Below, piece after piece: positions 55,920 to 64,000 of a stretch of DNA of 64,000 nt (positions are counted from its first letter, which is position 1; each line of letters opens with the position of its first letter). The stretch comes from Rheum nobile (taxonomy: Eukaryota > Streptophyta > Magnoliopsida > Caryophyllales > Polygonaceae): the NCBI GenBank assembly GCA_027886185.1, contig WOAB01000864.1, positions 2,976,001 through 3,040,000 of the forward strand. Reading direction: 5' to 3'. The position numbers and the translations under genes were made by a program. The notes under the pieces were generated by a model. That model did not search any database. It was not told where the DNA came from and was given only the letters and a program-made list of their open reading frames with translations.

Positions 55920-57945
55920 GTTCCCCAATCTTGCAGGGCACGCTGAACATTCCGGGATCCTCACACTTCTTGGGAATCCTCTTCTGTACCACAGCCGAGA
56001 TATCCTTCTTGACCTTTGGCTTCTTCTTAGATCGCTCCTTTTGCTCCGCTATGGTCTTGCGTAGCTCTCTCAAGAAGGGGCTCTCCGGGTAGCCCTGGTA
56101 TATCTCGCAGTATATTTCCGTATTCCCTTCGTCTTCTAATGCTGCAGGGAATGGCACCGGGATGTCAAAATATCCCTCCGGATAGTCATACTTGTTCATA
56201 AATGTCTTGCGAGGTGGAGCGCTTTCCGAGAGTTGATCGCGGGTGTCAACCCGTGATCGCGGTTCTCGCACTGGTTCCCCGCGATCGCGGCTGTCATGCT
56301 CGCGGTCGCGGTTAATGCTTGAATTTATGCTCGAGTTTTTCTCGGCTTTTGGCTCCGTAAACCCGCGATCGCGGCTGTCGCCCCGCGATCGCGGTTTTGC
56401 CTCGTACTTCTCTTTTAATTCCATCTTCTCTTCTTCATTCTCCCATCTTGGCCTTGACGTCATGCAGTTGACGTTTTGCCTTGGATTAATCTCAGTTTGA
56501 GATGGGAGTGCTCGTGATTCTCTAGCTTCGAGCTTGCTGACCGCCTGGGAGATCTGCCCTACCTGCTTCTCCAGGTTCTGGATACTGGACTTGGTCTCAT
56601 GTTGGAACTGAACGATGTTTTGCTGCATGGTTCCTACTGTCTGCGTCAGCATGGTCATGTGCTGCGCCAATGTATTGACCTGGTCCTCTAGATTCATAGC
56701 GCGGGGAGCTCCTTGTCCTTGCGGTCTCTGCTCTGCTGGGCCTCTGAACTGCTGGCCTCCTTGGAATGGTCGCTGGGGGTACTGCTGCTGCTGCTGGTAT
56801 TGCTGAGGGGGTCTTGGTCGGAACTCAGGGGGGTTCTCCACATTGTGCGTGTTCCCGTACCTCAAGTTAGGATGGTCTCTCCACCCCGGATTGTAGGTAC
56901 TGGAGTAGGGGTCGTACCGTTGTCTTTGTTGGTACCCCCCAACAGCGTTGACTTGCTCAGTGGGCTCCTCATGGAGTGTAGGGCATGCGTCAGTTGCATG
57001 CGTGGTGGCATAGCAAAATTCGCACTCCTTGACCCTCTGGGGTCCTTCCTTCCTCATCAAAACCTTGATCATCTCCTTCATTTCGCTCACTTCCCTCGCC
57101 ATAGATGGGGGAGTATTCTCACTTGAAGTGGCTTTCACAGCCTGGGTGCTCGCCCTCTTGCTGAATTGCCTTGAGCCTTCCGACAACTCGCTGAATATCT
57201 CAAATGCAGCGGTAGGGGTTTTGTTCAGTATGTTTCCCCCACACGCCGCGTTCACCATTCGTCGCTCTTCATCCAGCAATCCCCCGTACAGATATAAGAC
57301 CAAATCCTGGTCTGAATACCTGTGATAGGGATAGCTAGAGCACAACCTCTTGAAACGCTCATAGTACTCGTAGAGCGTCTCCGTCCCATGCTGCTCTATG
57401 TTGCTCAGGTTGGGCTTGAGACTGTTCAGCTTCGTTGCTGGAAAGTATTTTTCCAGGAATGCCTTCTTCATTTTCTCCCAAGTGTTGATGCTTCCTGGGG
57501 TGAGGTAGTAAAACCAGTCGTTGGCTGAATCCTTAAGTGAAAAAGGAAAAGCCCTCAACGTGATTTGATCCTCAATGACATTCCGTGGCTTCATGGAACT
57601 GTACACGGCGTGGAACTCCGAGAGGTGCTTGTTTGGGTCCTCTCCAGCTAGCCCATGGAACTGAGGCAAAAGATGGATAAGACCAGACTTGAGCTCAAAG
57701 TTCACTCCCGTGCCTAGCTCAGGGAATTGTACGGCTAGTGGCTGCTGCGTCAAGTTAGGCGCAGTCAGCTGCCTCAACGTAGGTGGTGGTACCTCGTCCG
57801 TCATCTCAAAAGTGGGATTCTCAAAGACCAAAGCTCGATTCACTCTGCGTCCTTGGGAGAAAGTTCTCTCAATCTCTGGATCAGGATCTAAAGGTGGAGA
57901 GTCAGCAGTACGGGTGTGGACCATAAGATAGGTCCACACACACAA
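55920..57945 (-). CDS. Athila-E gag, nearly intact
   Basis: Open from 57945 to beyond the protease junction. The likely true start is the second Met (MVHTRTADSP, near 57924), conserved in Athila-C. Parts in order: LTAPNLTQQPLAVQFPELG, capsid with NFELKSGLIHLLPQFHGLAG, EDPNKHLSEFHAVYSSMKPR, TLRAFPFSLKDSANDWFYYL and MYEYYERFKRL-like ETLYEYYERFKRLCSSYPYH. The Cys knuckle is CEFCYATTHATDAC (CX2CX4HX4C). A Q/P-rich linker, a coiled coil (SSIQNLEKQVGQISQAVSKL), a palindrome-encoded RDRG spacer and IPKKCEDPGMFSVPCKIGE precede protease. Gag packages element RNA. It is the longest open frame in the window. Confidence 0.88.
56235..56393. repeat. Palindrome cluster in the Athila-E gag-protease spacer
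   Basis: Three doublets (56237-56266, 56279-56311, 56361-56393) with 20-21 bp between centres, inside the open gag frame. They encode PRSR, SRDRG and related peptides in an intact ORF. Confidence 0.88.
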
Positions 57946-58022
57946 GCAAACACACGAAAATCACACAGAAAAAATTCAAAAACACACAAAGCATGCAAAA
58001 CACCAAAAATTCGCAATTGCCT

Positions 58023-58040
58023 TCCCCGGCAACGGCGCCA
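58023..58040 (-). other. Primer-binding site of Athila-E (Asp tRNA type)
   Basis: Minus strand TGGCGCCGTTGCCGGGGA, five bases from LTR start TGATAGGGTGG at 58046. Confidence 0.9.
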
Positions 58041-58045
58041 AAATT

Positions 58046-59371
58046 TGATAGGGTGGAAATAGTCGTCGTACCCCTAATCAAAAGTAAATCCTAAAATCCT
58101 CACTAAACAAAGTATAGTAAGCAAGTCAGGGTCGATCTCACAGAGAAGAAAGGAATTCAATGGTGGTAGCATGCAATGTCACAAAGGGGGGTTGTAAGGT
58201 TGGTTGGTCACAAACGAAACAAACAAAGCAAAGTAGAACGGATGAAATATCAAGAAAGAAAAAACACTTAGCCAAGTAATGTCCACATAAGTCATTCAAA
58301 GGTTGTTCATAGATTAAGTCCTATCTTCCTATTCGGTTATTCCTGTCCCGATCTTATGTAAATTCAGAGGGAAACCTTCCACAAAGAACCCTTACCAATG
58401 AATAACCCTAATACCACTAAAGTTTCAACCCAAAGGCAGCAATGCATATAAGAATTAACCAGGATACACAGAACGCTCGCTCAGATGCATTTACCATGTA
58501 ATCAATTCCCACATAGATATAATTCACAGATGCAGATAACAATCAATGCTTGCTACTTATATTAGAGCGTTAGCCCAACAGTTCCCTAGTATTAGCAATA
58601 TGAATGAAAGCAATAAACCTAGGTGATCAGTCTAGATAAACCAACAAACATTCAAATATGAATTTGCTCAGAGAAAAGATATAACTCAATAGGATAGATA
58701 GATAGATAGGAACAAAACCTCACAACCAGATGAACGAACTCATGCTTCCATTACCGGACTAAGCCAAAGAGGCTTAGCTCCTCATAGTCATGGTAGAAAC
58801 TTCAAAGGAATAAACAATGATGAATTGAAATTGCAACTAAAGTCTGGCTCCCTTAACCATAATGCATAAGGAGAGTATTTATAGGGCCCTAACAAATGAC
58901 CTAGCCCATTAAGCAAATAACTGAAATAGAAATAAGAAAAAGGGAAAAGAAAACTAAAAAGATAATTCGGAATAAGTCCGAGCCTCTGTCGTGTCAGACC
59001 CGCGATCGCGGGTGGTGGACCTTGATCGCGGCCCATGTGGCTCTACGCCCTTCAATCTCTCCGCGCCCGCAGAAAACTCTCGACATGCTCTGAGTCCCGC
59101 GATCGCGGCACCCATGCCCGCGATCGCGGTTAATGCTCGGCACTCTTGTCCTTTGCCTTGCACCAACCCGTCTCCTCTTCACTCCTTGACGTCTTCTCTT
59201 GATGGCTTCCTTCCTCAGTGTCTTCATGATCTCCAAAGTATCTCAAACACCTCCAAAAACACCAACTTTGCCTCCAAACGCCATACACAAGAATGTGTCT
59301 AAATCTACCCGAATGACACCAATAAAACCTCTAATAACTCTTAGTTAAGCCCTACAAAGTAGTGCTTATCA
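58046..59371 (-). repeat. Athila-E 5' LTR (right), complete
   Basis: TGATAGGGTGGAAATAG to ...GTGCTTATCA, 1326 bp. Palindromes at about 59000-59131 in the same places as in the left LTR. The flank TAGGG has no partner because the left end is deleted. Confidence 0.9.
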
Positions 59372-61093
59372 TAGGGCAATAATCCTCCAAATACCAAGTT
59401 AAAAAGAAACAACAAAGCCTCGCGAGGTATATAGCGTTCCTACGAATACTCGTGCTAACTAAGCATACAAGTCCACACCAAAGTCCAACAATCACCCTAT
59501 AATAATAATAACATATATATAAGGGTCGTTACCAGCAATATATACAACCCAATATATAATTCATATTTTTTCACACCATTATAACACACAAGTTCTCAAA
59601 CAGAAAATAGAATTATTTATCCAAACTTAATTAAAACAATTAATTAATTATCAATTAAGGAAAATATGAAATAAATGCAAGAGCGAACCCCCACTTGTCT
59701 TAGATCGTTTTGATGTTAAAACGATGTAACAACGGATGTCGGCTCTGACTCACGGCTTGACTTCTGCTTCAATTCCGATCCGACAACGGTTCCGAGATGT
59801 ACCCAAAAATAAATTACCATAAGTAAATTTATTGTAATAGTCTCATGAACAATTTCAACAATTTTATAAATTGTAATTGTTGATTTTTACCAATATAAAA
59901 TATTACAATACTATTTTATTTATCAAATTAAAACAATCCAAGTTGTTAGTTCTTTTATTTAATTCCACCTGTTAGTTTTTTTTTTTGAACTTAGCACTTG
60001 TTAGTTCGAACATGTCTAAAATGGAAACAAAGACACAAGACTCACTTACAATATGACTCGGCGATGACTCGACGGGGCTCGACGGCGCGACACGGTGCCG
60101 GGGATGGTGGCGTGGCTGTTCTGCGGCGGCGACGAGCTGCGTGGGTGGTGGCTGGACTGAACTGCAGAAGCAACAACCCGGAAAATAGAGGTTGCGAGAC
60201 CTTGGGTTTGGAGGGCTCGTACGGACTCGTTCGGGGTCCAAATGGAGCGGGGTCGGCGGATATGGACTCATGGCGAAGCGAGCTATCACCGAGGATTACC
60301 AGTGGCGGCGGAGGAAGACCACCGGAGTCATAAAATTGCCCCAACAGTGGCTGCGGAAAAACAGAGAAGGAGGGAACTTCGATCGGTTTTGGATGCCAAA
60401 TTCGACTCATTTCGAGTCCAATTTAGGGTAATGGATCGGGAAGGATGGGGGATACCGATTAGATATTCTAACAACTGAATCGACATCTAATTGATCCGAT
60501 TCGGATCGAATTTTCAACATTCGATCAAAATCTCTTTAATTGCACCATTACTTTAAAAGTGGGATAATGGGTCAAAATATTGTTGATTACCCTGAAAATT
60601 TGAGAATTAATATAGTTACATGGGTAAAAACATGGATTTGTTGAAGGAAGTTATTCCATCGAGATTTGAGCGAATTTGGAGATCCGGTGGAACCACCAAC
60701 AAGGAGCAAAACAGAGCACGAAATGTGATTTTAATCAATTTTCCAGAAATTGCCCATGGCCTCCCCATGTTTCGGGTTATTTGTGCTTTTTGTCCCAAGT
60801 TTCCAATATGTGGCACATTTGCCCATTTTTCTTTACCCAATTATAATAAAGCTCCCAAGCTTTATTTTATAAACTTAATCCTTCTTGTTAAACACTTTTT
60901 CTTTACCAAATTATAATAAAGCTCCCAAGCTTTATTTGTGCTTTTTGTCCCAAGTTTCCAATTTGTGGCACATTTGCCCATTTTCTTTACCAAATTATAA
61001 TAAAGCTCCCAAGCTTTATTTTATAAACTTAATCCTACTATATTAATGTAACCTTATAATAATTTGTACAAAAATTATTCAAGACATAATTTT
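59372..61093. repeat. Diverged Tekay-type LTR fragment
   Basis: AAAGAAACA...GGTATATAGCGTTCCTA and GTGCTAACTAA at 59400-59465 parallel 32305-32365 of the Tekay-D LTR. GAGCGAACCCCCACTTGTCTTA at 59681 parallels AGAGCGAACCGCCACTTGCC at 32586. Alignment fades after about 59800. No coding frame is credible; those at 60000-60470 look like chance frames of GC-rich LTR. Confidence 0.5.
60783..61023. repeat. Interrupted tandem repeat with AAAGCTCCCAAGCTTT core
   Basis: Three copies of AATTATAATAAAGCTCCCAA plus GCTTTATTT (60839, 60911, 60995) and two of a unit with GTGCTTTTTGTCCCAAGTTT (60782, 60937). The core is an inverted repeat that could form a small hairpin. Confidence 0.8.
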
Positions 61094-62361
61094 TGTAACA
61101 CCTCTGACTTATGTCGGTAGTGCCACCCGTGACTTATGTCGACGGGGGTGACAACCAGCATTTTTCGGCCAAATTGGAGGTGCTTCGGCGGTTGCACGAG
61201 GGCGGTTTGATAGGGCTTTGATATAGGACTTCCAGACGCAACTAGTGGTACCCTCCCTTGCTCGAACAAAGCCCCACAACTCTCGAATTTTATGGATGAA
61301 CATGCCGATAGAGATTTCTAGGGTTCTAAGTGATTTTGATCAAAATTGACTGCTTTAGATCGTTGAATGGGATGGGTATTTATAGGGGTTTGATAGAGGT
61401 GGATATTCCCAGCATAAACCCCTATTAAGTTGCCCCAATTGAATCCAAATCGGATCAATTTGAAGCCGATGTGAATTTAGCCCTAAATCTCGACGGGATG
61501 CAATCGAGCAAAATCCCGAGTTTTTCGTCATCTTGCAATCTAAGTAAATGATGGATTACGTGTAGGATGATATAGTCTTCAATGCCCAGTAGTTATTAGG
61601 TTCAATCGTATCATATGAAGATCGAATTTCCGCCATTGAAGCTTTAAAAAGAGCTACGAATGGCTGTTGTTCAAAGGAGGAGGAAGAAGAAGCCATATTG
61701 TGACTATTTACACACGCTCCCCCTATTTGGCCTATTTGCATATTTTGCCCAACTTTCTCAAATTGTGAAAAAATGCCTTTATTTTAACTTTTAAAAATTA
61801 CAAAACTTACCTAAACTTATTTATTTTAATATTCTAAATTTATAATATTATTTTAACCCAAAATTAATGTGTAGAAAAAATTAACTTAAGTTAAAGTACA
61901 CTTGAGTTTTTTTTCTTATGAATTTGATCATACTTAAATACTTAACCAAAATTTGTTAAACTTGATTTAAATATTCTAAGTCAAAATTGATAAGTTTTAT
62001 CTAAAACATAATTAACATAAGGTTAATCATATTTTAAACCATTCTTAGCTTAAAGAAATAACATACTTAGGACATTTATTATCTTATCCCTTCTTGGATA
62101 ACATAATAATTCTCATGACCTTTATTGTTATTTAACATTCTAAAATCGCATTCTTTGTTATACTTATTTATTTATTTTAACACCATACTATTATTACTCA
62201 TTTGATACTTTGTACAAAAAATTATCACATCTCAACCCTTGAACCTAAGTTCATGAAAGCTTAAATTATTCCTCTAAAAGAAATAAAATAAATTTCAAAA
62301 CTTTTATTTTTATCACTTTAAAATTACTATTTTACCCTTCTATTTGAAGTGGGATATTACA
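61094..62361. repeat. Possible solo LTR of a Tekay-like element
   Basis: Starts TGTAACACCTCTGACTTATG and ends GAAGTGGGATATTACA, complementary termini like those of Tekay-D. Flanks ATTTT and ATATT match four of five. AT-rich, no gene. A second similar terminus (GAGGGTTATTACA) lies at 62493. Confidence 0.45.
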
Positions 62362-62497
62362 ATATTTTACTTAAGTTAAGGTTGATTTAAATTATTCTTC
62401 TCTCTAAAATGAATAAAATAAATACCATAAACTTTATTATTATCATTAAAATAGAAATTACATTAATACTCTTATGATAAATGAGGGTTATTACAGT
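62362..62497. repeat. Second, partly similar LTR end
   Basis: Resembles the 130 bp before 62361 (AAATTATTCTTCT... AATAAAATAAAT... TTATTACA), so either the end of an outer LTR interrupted by 61094-62361 or a local duplication. Confidence 0.35.
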
Positions 62498-63458
62498 TGT
62501 CGTGGAAACCTTGGGATGATTCCCTTGATGAATTGCACAAAAACCCGAGAGTGGGGATGTAAAGAACCTCGAAAGAGATCGAGGTTAACGAGACCAAAGA
62601 GATGGTCTTGGATGATGAAAGAGATGATCAACTGGAGGGGACTCAAAGTGATGAGACTGGAAAACCACAACAAGATAGTAAATTTGTGACGTCTAAGCTC
62701 AAGTAAGGAGAAATCCTCAACTTTGATAAACTTAAGCAAAATTAAACGTGTTTTGACTCATGACGAGTCACAAGTATTTATAGGACAATTCTACGCTAAG
62801 AAATAGAATAAGACATAAGAGATAACAAGCTTGGACTAGCGACCCACAACAAGTGTCATGCTACATCCAAGCATAAACTACTAAAAATAGAACATAATCC
62901 CAAAATCGTAATAAGAGTCTAAATTATCTCAACATAGTCTAAGTATAAAACTAGGATAGGGAGCGCGCCAGGGGGCGACGCTCATGAGGCGGCAACGAGG
63001 CTCACAGTTGCAATTGGACTCGGGCGAGGCTAAATAACCTCAAAACCCTCGAAGGTCAACATCGTGACCTCGAAGAGACTGGAGGAGGCTCCATAGCTCG
63101 TGAAGTGTCGCGTGACCAGTGAGTGGGTTGCTTGTGCGATGGCTTGCGCACGCGCCCTAGTCACGGGTCCGTTGGAGCGGACATTCATCATGTCTTCCTC
63201 GTCCTTCGCCGTCAAGGGTGTGGGTGGTGTGGGTAGGGAGCCATAAGATACCATTTATAAGGCCCAAGGCCTTAAAAAAGCCATCACATTCCAACTCAGG
63301 GACTTCCCAAGAGGTCACCAATCCTGGTACTACTCCCGTCCTAGCACGCTTAACTTCAGAGTTCTTTGTCCTCACATGAACCTTGAAAAGGAAGAGCTCT
63401 TGTTGACATGGGTAGCACTTTTAATCCTTATAAATGATTACAAATCTGGGGTGTTACA
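62498..63458 (-). repeat. LTR-like element carrying a 5S rRNA-like segment (Cassandra-like)
   Basis: Minus-strand start TGTAACACCCCAG at 63458; left end uncertain (TGTCGTGG at 62498 is a candidate; flanks do not match). The 5S-like block is 86-166 bp inside. Downstream short frames include GPVTRARAQAIAQATHSLV, a motif seen near gag starts of gypsy elements. Inserted in the Tat gag. Confidence 0.5.
63293..63372 (-). ncRNA. 5S rRNA-like segment with internal promoter boxes
   Basis: On the minus strand: AAGTTAAGCGTGCTAGGAC (box A), GGGAGTAGTACCAGG (intermediate element) and TTGGTGACCTCTTGGGAAGT (box C), in the order and spacing of the second half of plant 5S rRNA, with about one change in seven by eye. 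The first half of 5S is not recognisable, so this is a promoter-bearing relic and not a ribosomal gene. Known parallel: Cassandra LTRs. Confidence 0.75.
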
Positions 63459-63917
63459 ATACCGTCGTTCATAGTGATATTACTACCTTGCATTGGCAGG
63501 CCTCGTGGTGTCATCGTCTCGTTATCCAGATTGAGTCGCAGTAAGCGACGAAATGTTTCGGGTAGTTGAAATCAGATGAATGCCTTCAGTGTTAAGGGGT
63601 CACCTAATATTTCCTGAAACTGAAGCGACCAATTGTACATGTGATTTCAAAAGCTCATTCTCACGAGTTAGTCGTGTAACCTCCACGTCGGATTGGGTCC
63701 TTTGGTGGATAAGGGCTTCGTTACGGCCGCGCTATTGGTCGAGTTTGTTCCTAAGGGTTTCCATCATGTTCATGAGTTGCTGAACTTGGCTAGCTTGGCC
63801 AATAAGAGTGATGTTGGTAGGGTTTTGGCTGCCGTCTTGGGCTAGAGAGTTGGCTTGGATCTAGTTTCCGGTTTGTGTTTCAACGATGGTGAGTTGAGGG
63901 TTAGTGGTTTCAGCCAT
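63459..63917 (-). pseudogene. Tat gag, N-terminal start
   Basis: ATG at 63917 gives MAETTNPQLTIVETQTGN, then a stop, SLAQDGSQNPTNITLIG, QLMNMMETLRNKLDQ, another stop, and a charged coiled coil (VTRLTRENELLKSHVQLVAS). This is the layout of Tat gag starts, a short P/N-rich head then a coiled coil. It is cut at 63458 by the 5S-bearing LTR. Confidence 0.6.
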
Positions 63918-63964
63918 CGTAGCGGGATGGATGGTTTTCCGGGAGAGGATCGATTTACTAACAG

Positions 63965-64000
63965 GCTAATTTCCCCACAGGGGGAGCCAAATCGTTTTGG
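63965..64000 (-). other. Tat leader, primer-site region and first bases of the 5' LTR
   Basis: Minus strand ATTTGGCTCCCCCTGTGGGG follows the LTR end and resembles the usual Tat TTTGGCGCCGTCTGTGGG leader. CGTTTTGG at 63993-64000 matches the left LTR start TGTTTTGGGG with T to C at the first base. Confidence 0.5.

Larger units (their letters stand above)
51570..59371 (-). mobile_element. Athila-E: Athila-lineage element with gag, protease and 3' ORF but no RT or integrase
   Basis: Left LTR 51570-52438 (first roughly 455 bp missing), polypurine tract, an Athila 3' ORF (53223-54548), protease (55514-55919), gag to 57945, Asp-tRNA primer site, full right LTR 58046-59371. The protease region runs straight into the conserved post-integrase block, so all RT, RNase H and integrase are absent, as in Athila-C. 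LTR halves are nearly identical. The family differs from Athila-B/C in LTR sequence. Confidence 0.88.
4398..64000 (-). mobile_element. Tat-lineage Ty3/gypsy element, outermost frame of the nest
   Basis: On the left, minus-strand pol has protease, RT, gypsy RNase H, a second archaeal-type RNase H, then integrase. The dual RNase H is diagnostic of Tat (Retand/Ogre) elements. An antisense extra ORF sits 3' of integrase, also a Tat trait. On the right, 63459-63992 holds a Tat-like gag start and leader, and the LTR start there (GTTTTGG) matches the left LTR start (TGTTTTGGGG). That both ends belong to one element is my inference. Most of gag between 10661 and 63459 is missing or displaced by insertions of CRM-1, Athila-E and LTR debris. 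Confidence 0.6.

Noticed and set aside
13831..59131. Plastid or cyanobacterial DNA transfer, suggested by GCGATCGC repeats
   Set aside because: All copies lie inside gypsy retrotransposon sequence. No flanking plastid or cyanobacterial gene is recognisable.
60042..60410. 122-codon proline-rich frame
   Set aside because: Lies in a diverged LTR fragment, overlaps equally long frames on both strands and matches no family I know.
61180..61270. Second 5S-like block (GGAAGTCC-type string on the minus strand)
   Set aside because: Only one short string fits; box A and the intermediate element are not recognisable.

Overview
This is nuclear DNA of a flowering plant, most likely a eudicot. Almost all of it is LTR retrotransposon sequence in nested layers. 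It has plant Ty1/copia and Ty3/gypsy lineages, primer sites for initiator-Met and Asp tRNAs, and split exons with GT/AG introns. I see no bacterial-type operon, tRNA gene or intact cellular gene. The species cannot be named from the sequence.

Layout. (1) 1-3755: 3' part of a plus-strand copia element. (2) 3756-4397: a short unique stretch that looks like exon and intron pieces of a host gene. (3) From 4398 to at least the window end: a minus-strand Tat-lineage gypsy element. Its antisense extra ORF (4754-6559) and pol (7052-10661) are on the left; a gag start, primer-site region and first bases of the other LTR are at 63459-64000. Its middle is filled with later insertions. (4) A CRM-like chromovirus, CRM-1 (minus), starts at 10662 and its 5' end reappears at 50515-51569. 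It is split by a plus-strand Athila element, Athila-B (13538-19961, target duplication AAATA), and by a minus-strand composite Athila, Athila-C (23007-50514). (5) Inside the gag of Athila-C sits a second CRM-like element, CRM-2 (27232-43842). Inside the protease of CRM-2 sits a Tekay/Del-type chromovirus, Tekay-D (31159-40201, target duplication ACATG). The nest is therefore up to five layers deep: Tat, CRM-1, Athila-C, CRM-2, Tekay-D. (6) 46247-49540 holds a spliced Ulp1/DUF1985-type plant gene fragment with an intronic minisatellite, wedged between two Athila LTRs. (7) 51570-59371 is another Athila, Athila-E, with gag, protease and an Athila 3' (envelope-position) ORF but no RT or integrase. 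(8) 59372-63458 is a patchwork of LTR remnants, one of which carries a 5S rRNA-like promoter segment.

Nearly every reading frame is broken, so pol and gag entries are called pseudogenes. Several LTR pairs are still very similar by eye (Athila-B, CRM-2, Tekay-D), so the inner layers are fairly young. The CRM-like polyproteins run into their own 3' LTRs, a known trait of centromeric CRM chromoviruses, so a (peri)centromeric location is possible.

The most unusual signal is a short GC-rich palindrome, CCGCGAYCGCGG and variants. It occurs about 60 times (counted by eye) in the LTRs, coding spacers and 3' regions of the Athila-type elements. It usually comes as doublets whose centres are 20-22 bp apart, two helical turns. 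A related core, GGCGGGCGCCGCC or GGCGGTCGCCGCC, with the same 21-22 bp spacing fills the LTRs of the unrelated Tekay-D element. I know of no established name or function for this motif system.
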